The notes under the pieces were generated by a model. That model was given only the letters and a program-made list of their open reading frames with translations. It searched no databases and had not been told where the DNA came from. A stretch of DNA of 7,489 bases from an uncultured Pseudomonadota bacterium (GTDB lineage Bacteria > Myxococcota_A > UBA9042 > CAIXZC01): the NCBI GenBank assembly GCA_937884235.1, contig CALGBT010000799.1:1-7489 (forward strand). Direction: 5' to 3'. The position numbers and the translations under genes are program-made. Every line of letters begins with the position of its first letter. Within the stretch, counting starts at the first letter, position 1. Positions 1 to 5,632 of the stretch are shown in pieces.

Positions 1-163
1 TCGGGATGACACATTGGGACGACGGCCCAATAACCGCTACAGCGCGGATGGCTCTGGGGACATGGTGGCCCAGGCCAGTGACGCACCCGAGAACACCAAA
101 ATGGACCGGCGACGGCGGGTCGCGCATGGCTTGGAACAAGCCGTAGTCAGTACTGCCGTCCCC
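1..163. other. unassigned left-edge segment upstream of the tag remnant
   Basis: No recognisable gene is seen here. The plus frame that later encodes Tag-like sequence is open from the left edge through this segment. Its translation is rich in Arg, Asp and Ala and does not show the expected Tag N-terminus (Cys/Trp start, YHDxEWG, QAGLSW). The other two plus frames contain stops and do not show it either. On the minus strand one frame is open to the window edge, but it looks like an antisense shadow. This may be intergenic DNA, foreign DNA at a deletion junction, or the end of something lying to the left. Confidence 0.4.
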
Positions 164-568
164 ATGGTGGCGCATTTCGACAATCGCACGGTCGAGAAGC
201 TCCTCAAGAATGCCGGCATCGTCCGCCACCGGGGGAAGGTCGATTCAGCCATCAACAACGCGCAGCGGACGCAGGAGTTACGGGCAGAATTCGGGTCCCT
301 GGCGGCCTTCGTCTGGAAATTCGAACCACCATGCGAATCCCGCCCCAGGGCGCTTGACCGAGCAGCGTTGGTGAAGCTGGCAGTAACGCCTAAGTCCACA
401 GCTTTGAGCAAGGGACTCAAGTGCCGAGGCTGGAGCTTCGTTGGCCCCACCACCATGTACGCCTTCATGCAATCTGCCGGAATCGTCAACGATCATTTGC
501 CGGAGTGCACGGCGTGGCACTCCTGCAGCACAGCCCGCGCCGACTTTACGGTTCCCACTCCAGCCTGA
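164..568 (+). pseudogene. tag: DNA-3-methyladenine glycosylase I, 5'-truncated remnant
   Basis: Tag removes 3-methyladenine from alkylated DNA in the cytoplasm, starting base excision repair. The translation matches the family from about E. coli residue 68 to the C-terminus. It shows VAHFD, then LLKNAGIVRHRGK (the helix-hairpin-helix region), NNA, a GS-FVW block, ALSKGLKCRGW, FVGPTTMYAFMQSAG and VNDHLPEC. The last block keeps the His and Cys, three residues apart, that are the C-terminal zinc ligands of E. coli Tag. The N-terminal zinc ligands, the YHDxEWG block and the QAGLSW region with catalytic Glu38 are absent from every frame upstream. Homology starts around the ATG at 164, although the frame is open to the window edge (other in-frame starts: ATG 62 and 101, TTG 14). 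There is no clear ribosome binding site. A product from here should lack glycosylase activity. A divergent but functional gene with an unrelated N-terminus is less likely. The stop lies 8 bp from the convergent lipoprotein stop. Confidence 0.7.
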
Positions 569-576
569 TCAGGATT

Positions 577-2286
577 CTACTGGCAGGCACAGCAAGCCGA
601 TGGCTCCTGCGAGCCGGGCTCGGCGCACCAGCCGTACGACATCCCTGCGCCCTGGCAGGCCTCCATGCAGGAGGAGGCTCCGACAAGACAGCCTTCGCAG
701 CCGGTGGCCGGATCGCACGAGCAGCACTCCGTGGGGTCGGTGCTGTCGGGAGCAGCACAATGACCACCGGGATGACCGGCGTGCTGGCAAGCCTCCTTGC
801 AGTTGGCGTATCCATCCAGGCAACCTGAGCAGGGAGGCGAACCCGCTTCGCATTGGCCCTGACTGCACTTCTCGCCGTCGGGGCACTTGCCGCAGCTCCC
901 GCCGCACCCATCAGGGCCGCACTCGGCCCCCGCGCAGGCAGGTTCGCAACTGTTGTCGTCCGGCCAGGCCAGGGCGATGCGGTTCTTGCACCAGCAAGCA
1001 TCAGAGGCCCCGCCAAAGAGGATGGCCACAGCCTTGCCGTTGGCGGTCAAGAGGAAGGGAGTTACCTGGCCGAACTGGTCCCACGCCTCTCCGCTCTTGC
1101 CCCAGATAGGTCCCAGGGATGTCCATTTGAGCGGGTCCTTGGCAACAAAGAGATTGGTGCCGTTGCCGGCTTCGCTAAGCAGTACGTACCAGTCGCCTAC
1201 CCGGTCGACATCCACGGCTCCCTGGTTCTGCAGGATGGGATTGTCGGGGTGTTTGGTCCAGCTGTAGCCATCGGCCGAAGTGGCGTAGCCGACGTGCCGG
1301 GCAACACCATAGATCTGGCCGTCGTACCACATGCGGAACTGCCCCTGCTCATAAAGCACCGACGGGCGACCTACCCGGTCTGGCTCCCATGAACCCGGAG
1401 CGCCGACATCCAGTACCTTGCCCTGTTTGCTCCAGTTGAGCCCATCGGTCGAGGTGGCAAGATGAATCTCGTCCTCCTCTCCGACGGGAGCCTCAGTGTA
1501 GTACATGTACAGCGTCCCGTTGACCAGGACCACCGAGGGGTCATTCACGTGGTTGGAGTTGCCATGGTCAACCACCGGTTGCGGGTTGCCATCGAACGGG
1601 TGCTTCTGCCAGCTGACCAGGTCATTGGAACGGGCGAGGAAGACCGCATCATGACCATCTCCTCCCTGGCCGCCATAGTACATCCACCACTGGCCCTGGA
1701 AGTAGATAACGTCGGGGGCGTAGATGTTGTCCGCCCCCTGGGGCTGGGCACCAGCGGCGGGGCTGAGCACCGGGTTCTGGGGCTCGAAGTACCAGTTGCC
1801 GGGCCATGAACAGGGACCGGGAGCCGGCGTAGATTTGCAGCCGATGGCCTCATCACAAGTATCTTCCGTGCAGATTGCCCCGTCATCGCAGTTCACAGGG
1901 CTGTACTGGCAGACCCCGTTGAGGCAACCGGCAGGAATCTGGCAGAGGCTGGCGGCATCGCACGGACCGCACTCCTCGCCACAACCATCTCCGCTGCAAA
2001 CATCGCTGCAATTGGGGAAGCAGCCAGACACATCGGGCCCGCCAATCAGGTCGGGCGACAAGTCGGGCAGCGGGGAGCTGCTGTCCGAGGGCAGAGCCAC
2101 TTCTCCGGGAGCCTTCATCTCCTCTACCCTCCTGCGTCCGTCCCCCAGGCCAGAGCCATCGGCGTCGAGAGCAGAGTAGTTCAAGGTGACGTCGCCCGCG
2201 GTTCCACCCTCTCCCGGGTCAGAACCGCAGCCCACCATCAGGACGCCCGCGACCAGAACGATTTGAAGTGCTTTGCTACAACCCAT
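577..2286 (-). CDS. lipoprotein: five-bladed GH43-like beta-propeller with C-terminal 8-Cys modules
   Basis: A 569-residue secreted lipoprotein of unknown activity. Residues 1-20 are a lipoprotein signal peptide ending in LMVGC (lipidated Cys20). Residues 21-88 are a Gly/Asp/Pro/Ser tether. Residues 89-150 hold two Cys-rich modules, including CDDGxxCTxDxC at 133-144. Residues about 164-442 form a five-bladed propeller of the GH43/32/130 type. The blade motifs recur as APDVIYFQGQWWMYY (190-204), NDPSVVLVNGTLYMYY (248-263), RPSVLYEQGQFRMWY (307-321), VDVDRVGDWYVLL (358-370) and VTPFLLTANGKAVAILF (408-424). Asp191 sits where GH43 enzymes carry the general base, but I cannot place the acid Glu, so it may bind glycans rather than cleave them. 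Residues 447-479 are a CGPDGCGGSCGKC-type module, and 486-568 are two equally spaced 8-Cys modules. The ATG is set by GAGGTGA seven bases upstream. It is the second gene of an operon, 12 bp after the GH-A-like lipoprotein gene. Exact enzyme family is uncertain. Confidence 0.85.
   Translation of the reverse strand: MGCSKALQIVLVAGVLMVGCGSDPGEGGTAGDVTLNYSALDADGSGLGDGRRRVEEMKAPGEVALPSDSSSPLPDLSPDLIGGPDVSGCFPNCSDVCSGDGCGEECGPCDAASLCQIPAGCLNGVCQYSPVNCDDGAICTEDTCDEAIGCKSTPAPGPCSWPGNWYFEPQNPVLSPAAGAQPQGADNIYAPDVIYFQGQWWMYYGGQGGDGHDAVFLARSNDLVSWQKHPFDGNPQPVVDHGNSNHVNDPSVVLVNGTLYMYYTEAPVGEEDEIHLATSTDGLNWSKQGKVLDVGAPGSWEPDRVGRPSVLYEQGQFRMWYDGQIYGVARHVGYATSADGYSWTKHPDNPILQNQGAVDVDRVGDWYVLLSEAGNGTNLFVAKDPLKWTSLGPIWGKSGEAWDQFGQVTPFLLTANGKAVAILFGGASDACWCKNRIALAWPDDNSCEPACAGAECGPDGCGGSCGKCPDGEKCSQGQCEAGSPPCSGCLDGYANCKEACQHAGHPGGHCAAPDSTDPTECCSCDPATGCEGCLVGASSCMEACQGAGMSYGWCAEPGSQEPSACCACQ
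583..831 (-). repeat. two tandem 39-residue 8-cysteine (CS-alpha-beta-like) modules
   Basis: These are the last two domains of the propeller lipoprotein: module 1 is residues 486-524 (bases 715-831) and module 2 is residues 530-568 (bases 583-699), joined by DPATG. Both have exactly the same cysteine spacing, C-x2-C-x6-C-x3-C-x9-C-x10-C-C-x-C. Each contains CxxxC (CKEAC, CMEAC), then GxC (GHC, GWC) nine residues later, then CxC (CSC, CAC). Those three elements, including the nine-residue gap, are the signature of the cysteine-stabilised alpha-beta fold of insect-type defensins. Repeat identity outside the cysteines is moderate, so the duplication is not recent. The fold is inferred from cysteine spacing alone. 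Confidence 0.65.
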
Positions 2287-2301
2287 GGGAAAATCACCTC
2301 A
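2287..2301 (-). promoter_or_regulatory. stop codon overlapping the ribosome binding site (translational coupling)
   Basis: Read on the minus strand, the TGA stop of the GH-A-like lipoprotein gene is embedded in TGAGGTGA, whose GAGGTGA (2294-2300) matches the anti-Shine-Dalgarno sequence. It lies seven bases before the ATG of the propeller gene. This fixes the start of the second gene and suggests coupled translation, with no room for a separate promoter. Confidence 0.75.
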
Positions 2302-4248
2302 GAAGGTTAGCGCATACCCGAGCAGCTCTTCAGTATTGTACGATTCGCAATTTGGCTCAGGAGAAATCATGTGATCCGAGTTGTTGCCTGCGACGCAGCG
2401 ATAGAGCGCGACGCCGTTGGCCACCGGACCGGTGTGAATATACCCGAGGGGGCCCATAGGTTGGGCCCCTTCACAGGATGAGTCTTTGGAGACAAAGCTG
2501 TCGTCGCCCTTCATGCACTCATAGAGCATCACTGTCCCGGGCTGTTCGGCGTAGTGCAAGGCATAGGCCTTCTCCTCCGCAAACCCGGCCGGAGGCTTGC
2601 GGGTCGTGGCCCAATGGCCCCGGCCCGCTTTGAAGGCACGCACCAGCCGCGTATAGGGCAGGTTCTCAAACCCACAGGAGAGTTTCGGGGGGTCAAGGTC
2701 GATGCGGTTGGCCAGGGCCCACGTACTCCAGGCCGGCTTCGGATTCCCATTGGTGTCACGCAACCCCAAACCCAGCCCGGCGGCGGTCTCCGCAGGGTGG
2801 TCCTTCAGACGATGGTAGATGTAGCTACTGATGCCGGGCGTCCCCGTGACGTTGTAGAGAGACGCACACACTCCCTCGACCTGGGCCTGCGCGCTGGAGT
2901 GGGGGGACAAAGAATTCACGCCGCTCTCCGTCAACTGCACATCCCACGCATGCGGGTCATCCGGGAATTCGGCCATGAGCCAGCCGACAATGACTCCGAC
3001 ATTGCCGTAAGTCACCAACGGCAGGTCATCCGCCGAGAAGTTAGGCTTCAGCAGGTTGGGCGGATAGGGGTGATAAGCAACCCGCCACTCCCGATTACCC
3101 AGTTGCGCCGCGACATGCTTGACAAAAGTCTTCACCGATAGCGTCGGGTTGGCCTGGTTGGGCTTGTCGAAGACGGAATCGAAGTGGTGCGTAAATGACA
3201 TCAGCACTTTGGCGTAGGGCTGGTTCGCCGTAATAGCATCGTAGGCAGCCGCATAGTTGTCCGCATAGGTATCCATCCAGACCTGCGAATTGCACGGCGT
3301 CCCCTGGCCACAACCAATATCGAACCAGTCGTTGGTGTTCACCTCGTTGTGAATCACGAAGTCGGCCACCCGACCATTGCCATTCAGGCCGTTGTAGCGC
3401 TCCGCCAACATACCGGCAAAGCGCCCGTAATCCGAAGCTTTGTCCGGCGCGCAGAAGATCTCGAAGCCATCGGCCACCGGCGAGCAGGCTATGCTCTTGC
3501 GGGCCCAGGCCGGCACCCCGTAGACCACACCCGTGACGACAATCCCTTTGGCCGAATACTGTTTGATCTCACCATCTACGCCGCCATCAATTTTGAAGCA
3601 GTGGCCATCATACTCCACCTCGCCACTGCCACACGGCGGCGACTTCACTGCGGGCTCCCAGAAAGCCCAGACCAGGTTCATGGCAACGGCACCGGTGCCG
3701 TTGCCGGCAATCTCGTCCTTGTCGGACCAGAAATCGGGCTGCAGGCCCTTGATGTCGTAGGGCGACTTCTCGGGATAGGGCAGCGCCTCGACACCTCCCC
3801 CCCCGCCACAGACGTTGAGTTCTTCGTATCCGCACTCTTCTGGCGGCGTACAAGTGCCGCAGATGATCTTGTCGCCACACTGGTCAATGACCGAACCGCA
3901 GTTGAGACCGGCCGGGCAGCCAGGCGTACAGGAAGGCACCGAGTCAGCGTATTGGTCCGTCCCCGATACGCCATCGCCAGGGTCACCAGTACCGTCTACT
4001 CCAGGCCCAAGGTCCGGCACCGACTGGTCGCCGACCACATCCGCTCCGCCATCGCCTCCCCCGTCCGGCCAGCGCCTCCCCAGGTCACTCACAGAAACGC
4101 CGCCATCACCTCTACCAACGACGCCTGCCCCATCCAGTCCGTCCAGCGCTACCACCTCCAGGTCCGCTAATGCCGGCCTCCCCGAGTCGCCGCAGGAAAG
4201 AGGCAACAGTGCCGTCAGCAATAGAGTAAGTGCGAACTTCCTATACAT
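2299..4248 (-). CDS. lipoprotein: GH-A clan/DUF5722-like domain plus DUF5648-like repeats
   Basis: A 649-residue exported protein, probably a surface glycoside hydrolase. Residues 1-19 are a signal peptide ending in LPLSC (Cys19, slightly atypical because of Pro). Residues 20-105 are an extreme Asp/Gly/Val tether. Residues 107-147 are a myxobacterial-type Cys module (CGTC near 130-133). Residues about 155-520 look like a TIM barrel. HNEVN (300-304) resembles the beta-4 Asn-Glu acid/base motif of clan GH-A, MSFTHHF lies at 350-356, AYHPYP at 391-396, and LTESGVN (439-445) gives Glu441 as nucleophile candidate. The HNEVN plus THH combination best fits DUF5722 (from memory). Residues 530-649 are three DUF5648-like repeats. 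I chose ATG at 4248 because GGAGGAGG lies just upstream and a signal peptide follows directly. The longer open frame to 4434 would overlap the divergent phospholipase gene and bury the signal peptide. It is the first gene of a two-gene operon. The substrate is unknown. Confidence 0.85.
   Translation of the reverse strand: MYRKFALTLLLTALLPLSCGDSGRPALADLEVVALDGLDGAGVVGRGDGGVSVSDLGRRWPDGGGDGGADVVGDQSVPDLGPGVDGTGDPGDGVSGTDQYADSVPSCTPGCPAGLNCGSVIDQCGDKIICGTCTPPEECGYEELNVCGGGGGVEALPYPEKSPYDIKGLQPDFWSDKDEIAGNGTGAVAMNLVWAFWEPAVKSPPCGSGEVEYDGHCFKIDGGVDGEIKQYSAKGIVVTGVVYGVPAWARKSIACSPVADGFEIFCAPDKASDYGRFAGMLAERYNGLNGNGRVADFVIHNEVNTNDWFDIGCGQGTPCNSQVWMDTYADNYAAAYDAITANQPYAKVLMSFTHHFDSVFDKPNQANPTLSVKTFVKHVAAQLGNREWRVAYHPYPPNLLKPNFSADDLPLVTYGNVGVIVGWLMAEFPDDPHAWDVQLTESGVNSLSPHSSAQAQVEGVCASLYNVTGTPGISSYIYHRLKDHPAETAAGLGLGLRDTNGNPKPAWSTWALANRIDLDPPKLSCGFENLPYTRLVRAFKAGRGHWATTRKPPAGFAEEKAYALHYAEQPGTVMLYECMKGDDSFVSKDSSCEGAQPMGPLGYIHTGPVANGVALYRCVAGNNSDHMISPEPNCESYNTEELLGYALTF
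2302..2661 (-). repeat. three DUF5648-like repeats at the C-terminus of the GH-A-like lipoprotein
   Basis: Residues 530-649 contain three copies of a pattern of the kind LYxC...DHxxS...CE...LLGYxL. Copy 1 (about 533-568) reads RLVRAFKAGRGHWATT and lacks cysteines. Copy 2 (about 571-606) has MLYEC, DSFVS, SCEG and LGYIHT. Copy 3 (about 611-649) has ALYRC, DHMIS, NCES and LLGYALTF. Copies 2 and 3 each have a Cys pair 14-16 residues apart, probably a disulfide. Such triplets are typically found C-terminal to secreted enzymes and are presumed binding modules. That role is inference. Confidence 0.6.
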
Positions 4249-4390
4249 GACCTCCTCCATGCAGTACCAGGGCCGCCCCAGAACCTCAGCCCTCATCCCG
4301 AAAAGATAGCAGACCGTCGCCCGTTCGTGAAGCACTCCGGATTTCCAGGCCTGCCAATCCTGATGTATGCTTCGCCAAGTGGAGGGAGTG
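4249..4390. promoter_or_regulatory. divergent intergenic region with candidate promoters and two strong RBSs
   Basis: These 142 bp must hold the promoters of both the minus-strand lipoprotein operon and the plus-strand phospholipase gene. Minus strand: a possible -35 TTCACG (4326-4331), 17-bp spacer and -10 TATCTT (4303-4308), each matching the sigma-70 consensus at four of six positions. Plus strand: TTTCCA (4342-4347), 18-bp spacer and TATGCT (4366-4371), also four of six each, which would give a very short leader. These are weak matches in a lineage with many sigma factors, so treat them as candidates. The ribosome binding sites are convincing: GGAGGAGG at 4251-4258 (minus) and GGAGGG at 4381-4386 (plus). 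They fix the starts at 4248 and 4391. Confidence 0.4.
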
Positions 4391-5485
4391 ATGGAGTGCA
4401 CCTGGAAGTTGTCGGTCCTGTTGATTGTGACCATCAGCCTGCTCGCCGCCTGCTCAGCGAAGAGCGCAGCAGAGTTGCCACGGTTTGATGCACAACCGGA
4501 GCTTGGCTACGCGGACGGTGCTGCCGAAACTAACATGTCTGAGGACAGAGTATCGGCCCCCCCCGACCTTCCCGGCACGCCCTACCCCAATGACGAGATG
4601 CTCCGCCTGAATCAAATCCAGTGCAAGGGCACCCACAACAGTTACCACCAACTGCCCGACGAAGAGGTTGCGCCAGATTGGCTCTATGAGCATGCCCCGC
4701 TCGATGTCCAACTCGAGGAATTCGGCGTGCGCCAGGTGGAATTGGACGTGCACTGGCACGCTGAGACCAGCGAATTCCTCGTCTACCACGTGCCGATCCT
4801 CGACGATAACACGAGTTGCGAGACCCTCACCGGGTGCCTGGCGCTACTCAAGACGTGGTCGGACTCGCACCCTGGGCATCAAACAGTCTTTGTCTTCATT
4901 GAGCCCAAGGACGACCTCGATCTACACACCATCGAGGGCCACTACGACGAGTTGGATGCAGCTATCCTGGCAACGTGGCCTCGGGACCGAATCGTTGCAC
5001 CAGCAGACGTCGTTGGCGACCACATCAACCTGCAGGAGGCCCTCGCCAAACAAGGGTGGCCGACCCTCGGTGAGACCCGCGGCAAGGCCCTCTTCCACCT
5101 CCTCGATTCGGGACACCACCGTGCCAACTACCTCGGCCCCGAGGTCAGCCTCGCCAACCGCGTCATGCATGTCCGCGGCGGGCCGGAGACGCCCTGGGGA
5201 TCGTTCGTCGAGGTCGGCAACGCGCAGGGCCATGAAGAAGAGATAACTACTCTGGCCAAAGCCAACTACATGGTCCGTTCAACCGCCGACAGCACCAATC
5301 CCGACAGCTTCGTCAACAACCCCGATCGTGCTGCCGCCGCGCTGGTCGCATCTCACGTCATCAGCACTGACTTTCCTGACCCCAACCGCGCTGGCGACTA
5401 CTCCTTCTCCATTCCCGACGGGGCCCCTTCACGATGCCATCCCGTGACTGCTCCCGAGTGGTGCAAAGCCGCTGACATTGAGTAG
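4391..5485 (+). CDS. Ca2+-dependent phosphoinositide-specific phospholipase C-like lipoprotein
   Basis: A 364-residue lipoprotein of the bacterial calcium-dependent PI-PLC family (prototype: the Streptomyces antibioticus enzyme), which cleaves phosphatidylinositol to diacylglycerol and inositol phosphate. Residues 1-21 are a signal peptide ending in LLAAC (Cys21). Residues 22-70 are an acidic, Pro-rich tether. The TIM-barrel-like catalytic domain spans about 71-350. It begins with LNQIQCKGTHNSYH, whose His82 is the probable first catalytic His. APLDVQLEEFGVRQVELDVHWH (102-123) carries acidic residues (Glu117, Asp119) expected for calcium binding. VYHVPILD (131-138) gives His133 as second catalytic His. 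FIEPKDD (169-175) follows, and WPTLGETRGKALFHLLD (223-239) is a family-typical block. The C-terminal STDFPDPN is also family-like. The start at 4391 is preceded by GGAGGG at five-base spacing; an ATG eight codons upstream (4367) has no such site. It is transcribed alone, divergent from the lipoprotein operon. Many bacteria lack phosphatidylinositol, so the natural substrate may be foreign lipid or another phospho-inositide. Confidence 0.88.
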   Translation: MECTWKLSVLLIVTISLLAACSAKSAAELPRFDAQPELGYADGAAETNMSEDRVSAPPDLPGTPYPNDEMLRLNQIQCKGTHNSYHQLPDEEVAPDWLYEHAPLDVQLEEFGVRQVELDVHWHAETSEFLVYHVPILDDNTSCETLTGCLALLKTWSDSHPGHQTVFVFIEPKDDLDLHTIEGHYDELDAAILATWPRDRIVAPADVVGDHINLQEALAKQGWPTLGETRGKALFHLLDSGHHRANYLGPEVSLANRVMHVRGGPETPWGSFVEVGNAQGHEEEITTLAKANYMVRSTADSTNPDSFVNNPDRAAAALVASHVISTDFPDPNRAGDYSFSIPDGAPSRCHPVTAPEWCKAADIE

Positions 5486-5538
5486 TTGGTACGGCCGCTC
5501 CAGCGCCTTCCAATCTCACGCGAGCGAGCACGCGCGTA

Positions 5539-5553
5539 GCGTCCGTAGGACGC
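5539..5553. terminator. small perfect hairpin between convergent genes, possible terminator
   Basis: GCGTCC-GTA-GGACGC is a perfect six-base-pair GC-rich stem with a three-base loop, 54 bp after the phospholipase stop. No T-run follows on either strand, so it is not a canonical intrinsic terminator. It could still pause polymerase coming from either side in this convergent spacer (5486-5632). Nothing else gene-like is seen in the spacer. Confidence 0.25.
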
Positions 5554-5570
5554 CCCGACCCCGGCTCCCG

Positions 5571-5618
5571 CCCCGTCTTAGGTCCCCCGTCTTATCCCGG
5601 CTGCGCTTACGTGCTTAC
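5571..5618. repeat. short direct repeats in the convergent spacer
   Basis: CCCCGTCTTA occurs at 5571-5580 and again at 5585-5594, 14 bp apart. GCTTAC occurs at 5605-5610 and 5613-5618, 8 bp apart. They lie between the ends of the phospholipase and dus genes. They may be slippage products, or a residue of a degenerate intergenic element. No function can be assigned. Confidence 0.4.
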
Positions 5619-5632
5619 TACTCGAGCGCACG

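Noticed and set aside
1..163. Possible mobile-element or group II intron remnant upstream of the tag segment
   Set aside because: I saw no domain V-like hairpin, terminal inverted repeat, or transposase or reverse-transcriptase motif. Absence of Tag similarity alone is not evidence for an element.
125..175. Minus-strand frame encoding DGSTDYGLFQ, strikingly like the c-type lysozyme GSTDYG motif
   Set aside because: It is antisense and codon-aligned to the plus frame that runs into the tag remnant. The catalytic and cysteine context of lysozyme is missing around it, so it is most likely a coincidence.
564..573. Perfect palindrome CCTGATCAGG between the convergent stops
   Set aside because: It is only ten bases, with no loop and no T-run, and falls across the tag stop codon. 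It is too short to call a terminator or binding site.
3349..4170. 273-codon plus-strand open frame
   Set aside because: It lies wholly opposite the GH-A-like lipoprotein gene, has no ribosome binding site or recognisable domain, and reflects the codon bias of a GC-rich gene.
4249..4434. N-terminal extension of the GH-A-like lipoprotein to a start at 4434
   Set aside because: It would overlap the divergent phospholipase gene and place the signal peptide 62 residues inside. A GGAGGAGG site and lipoprotein signal mark the ATG at 4248.
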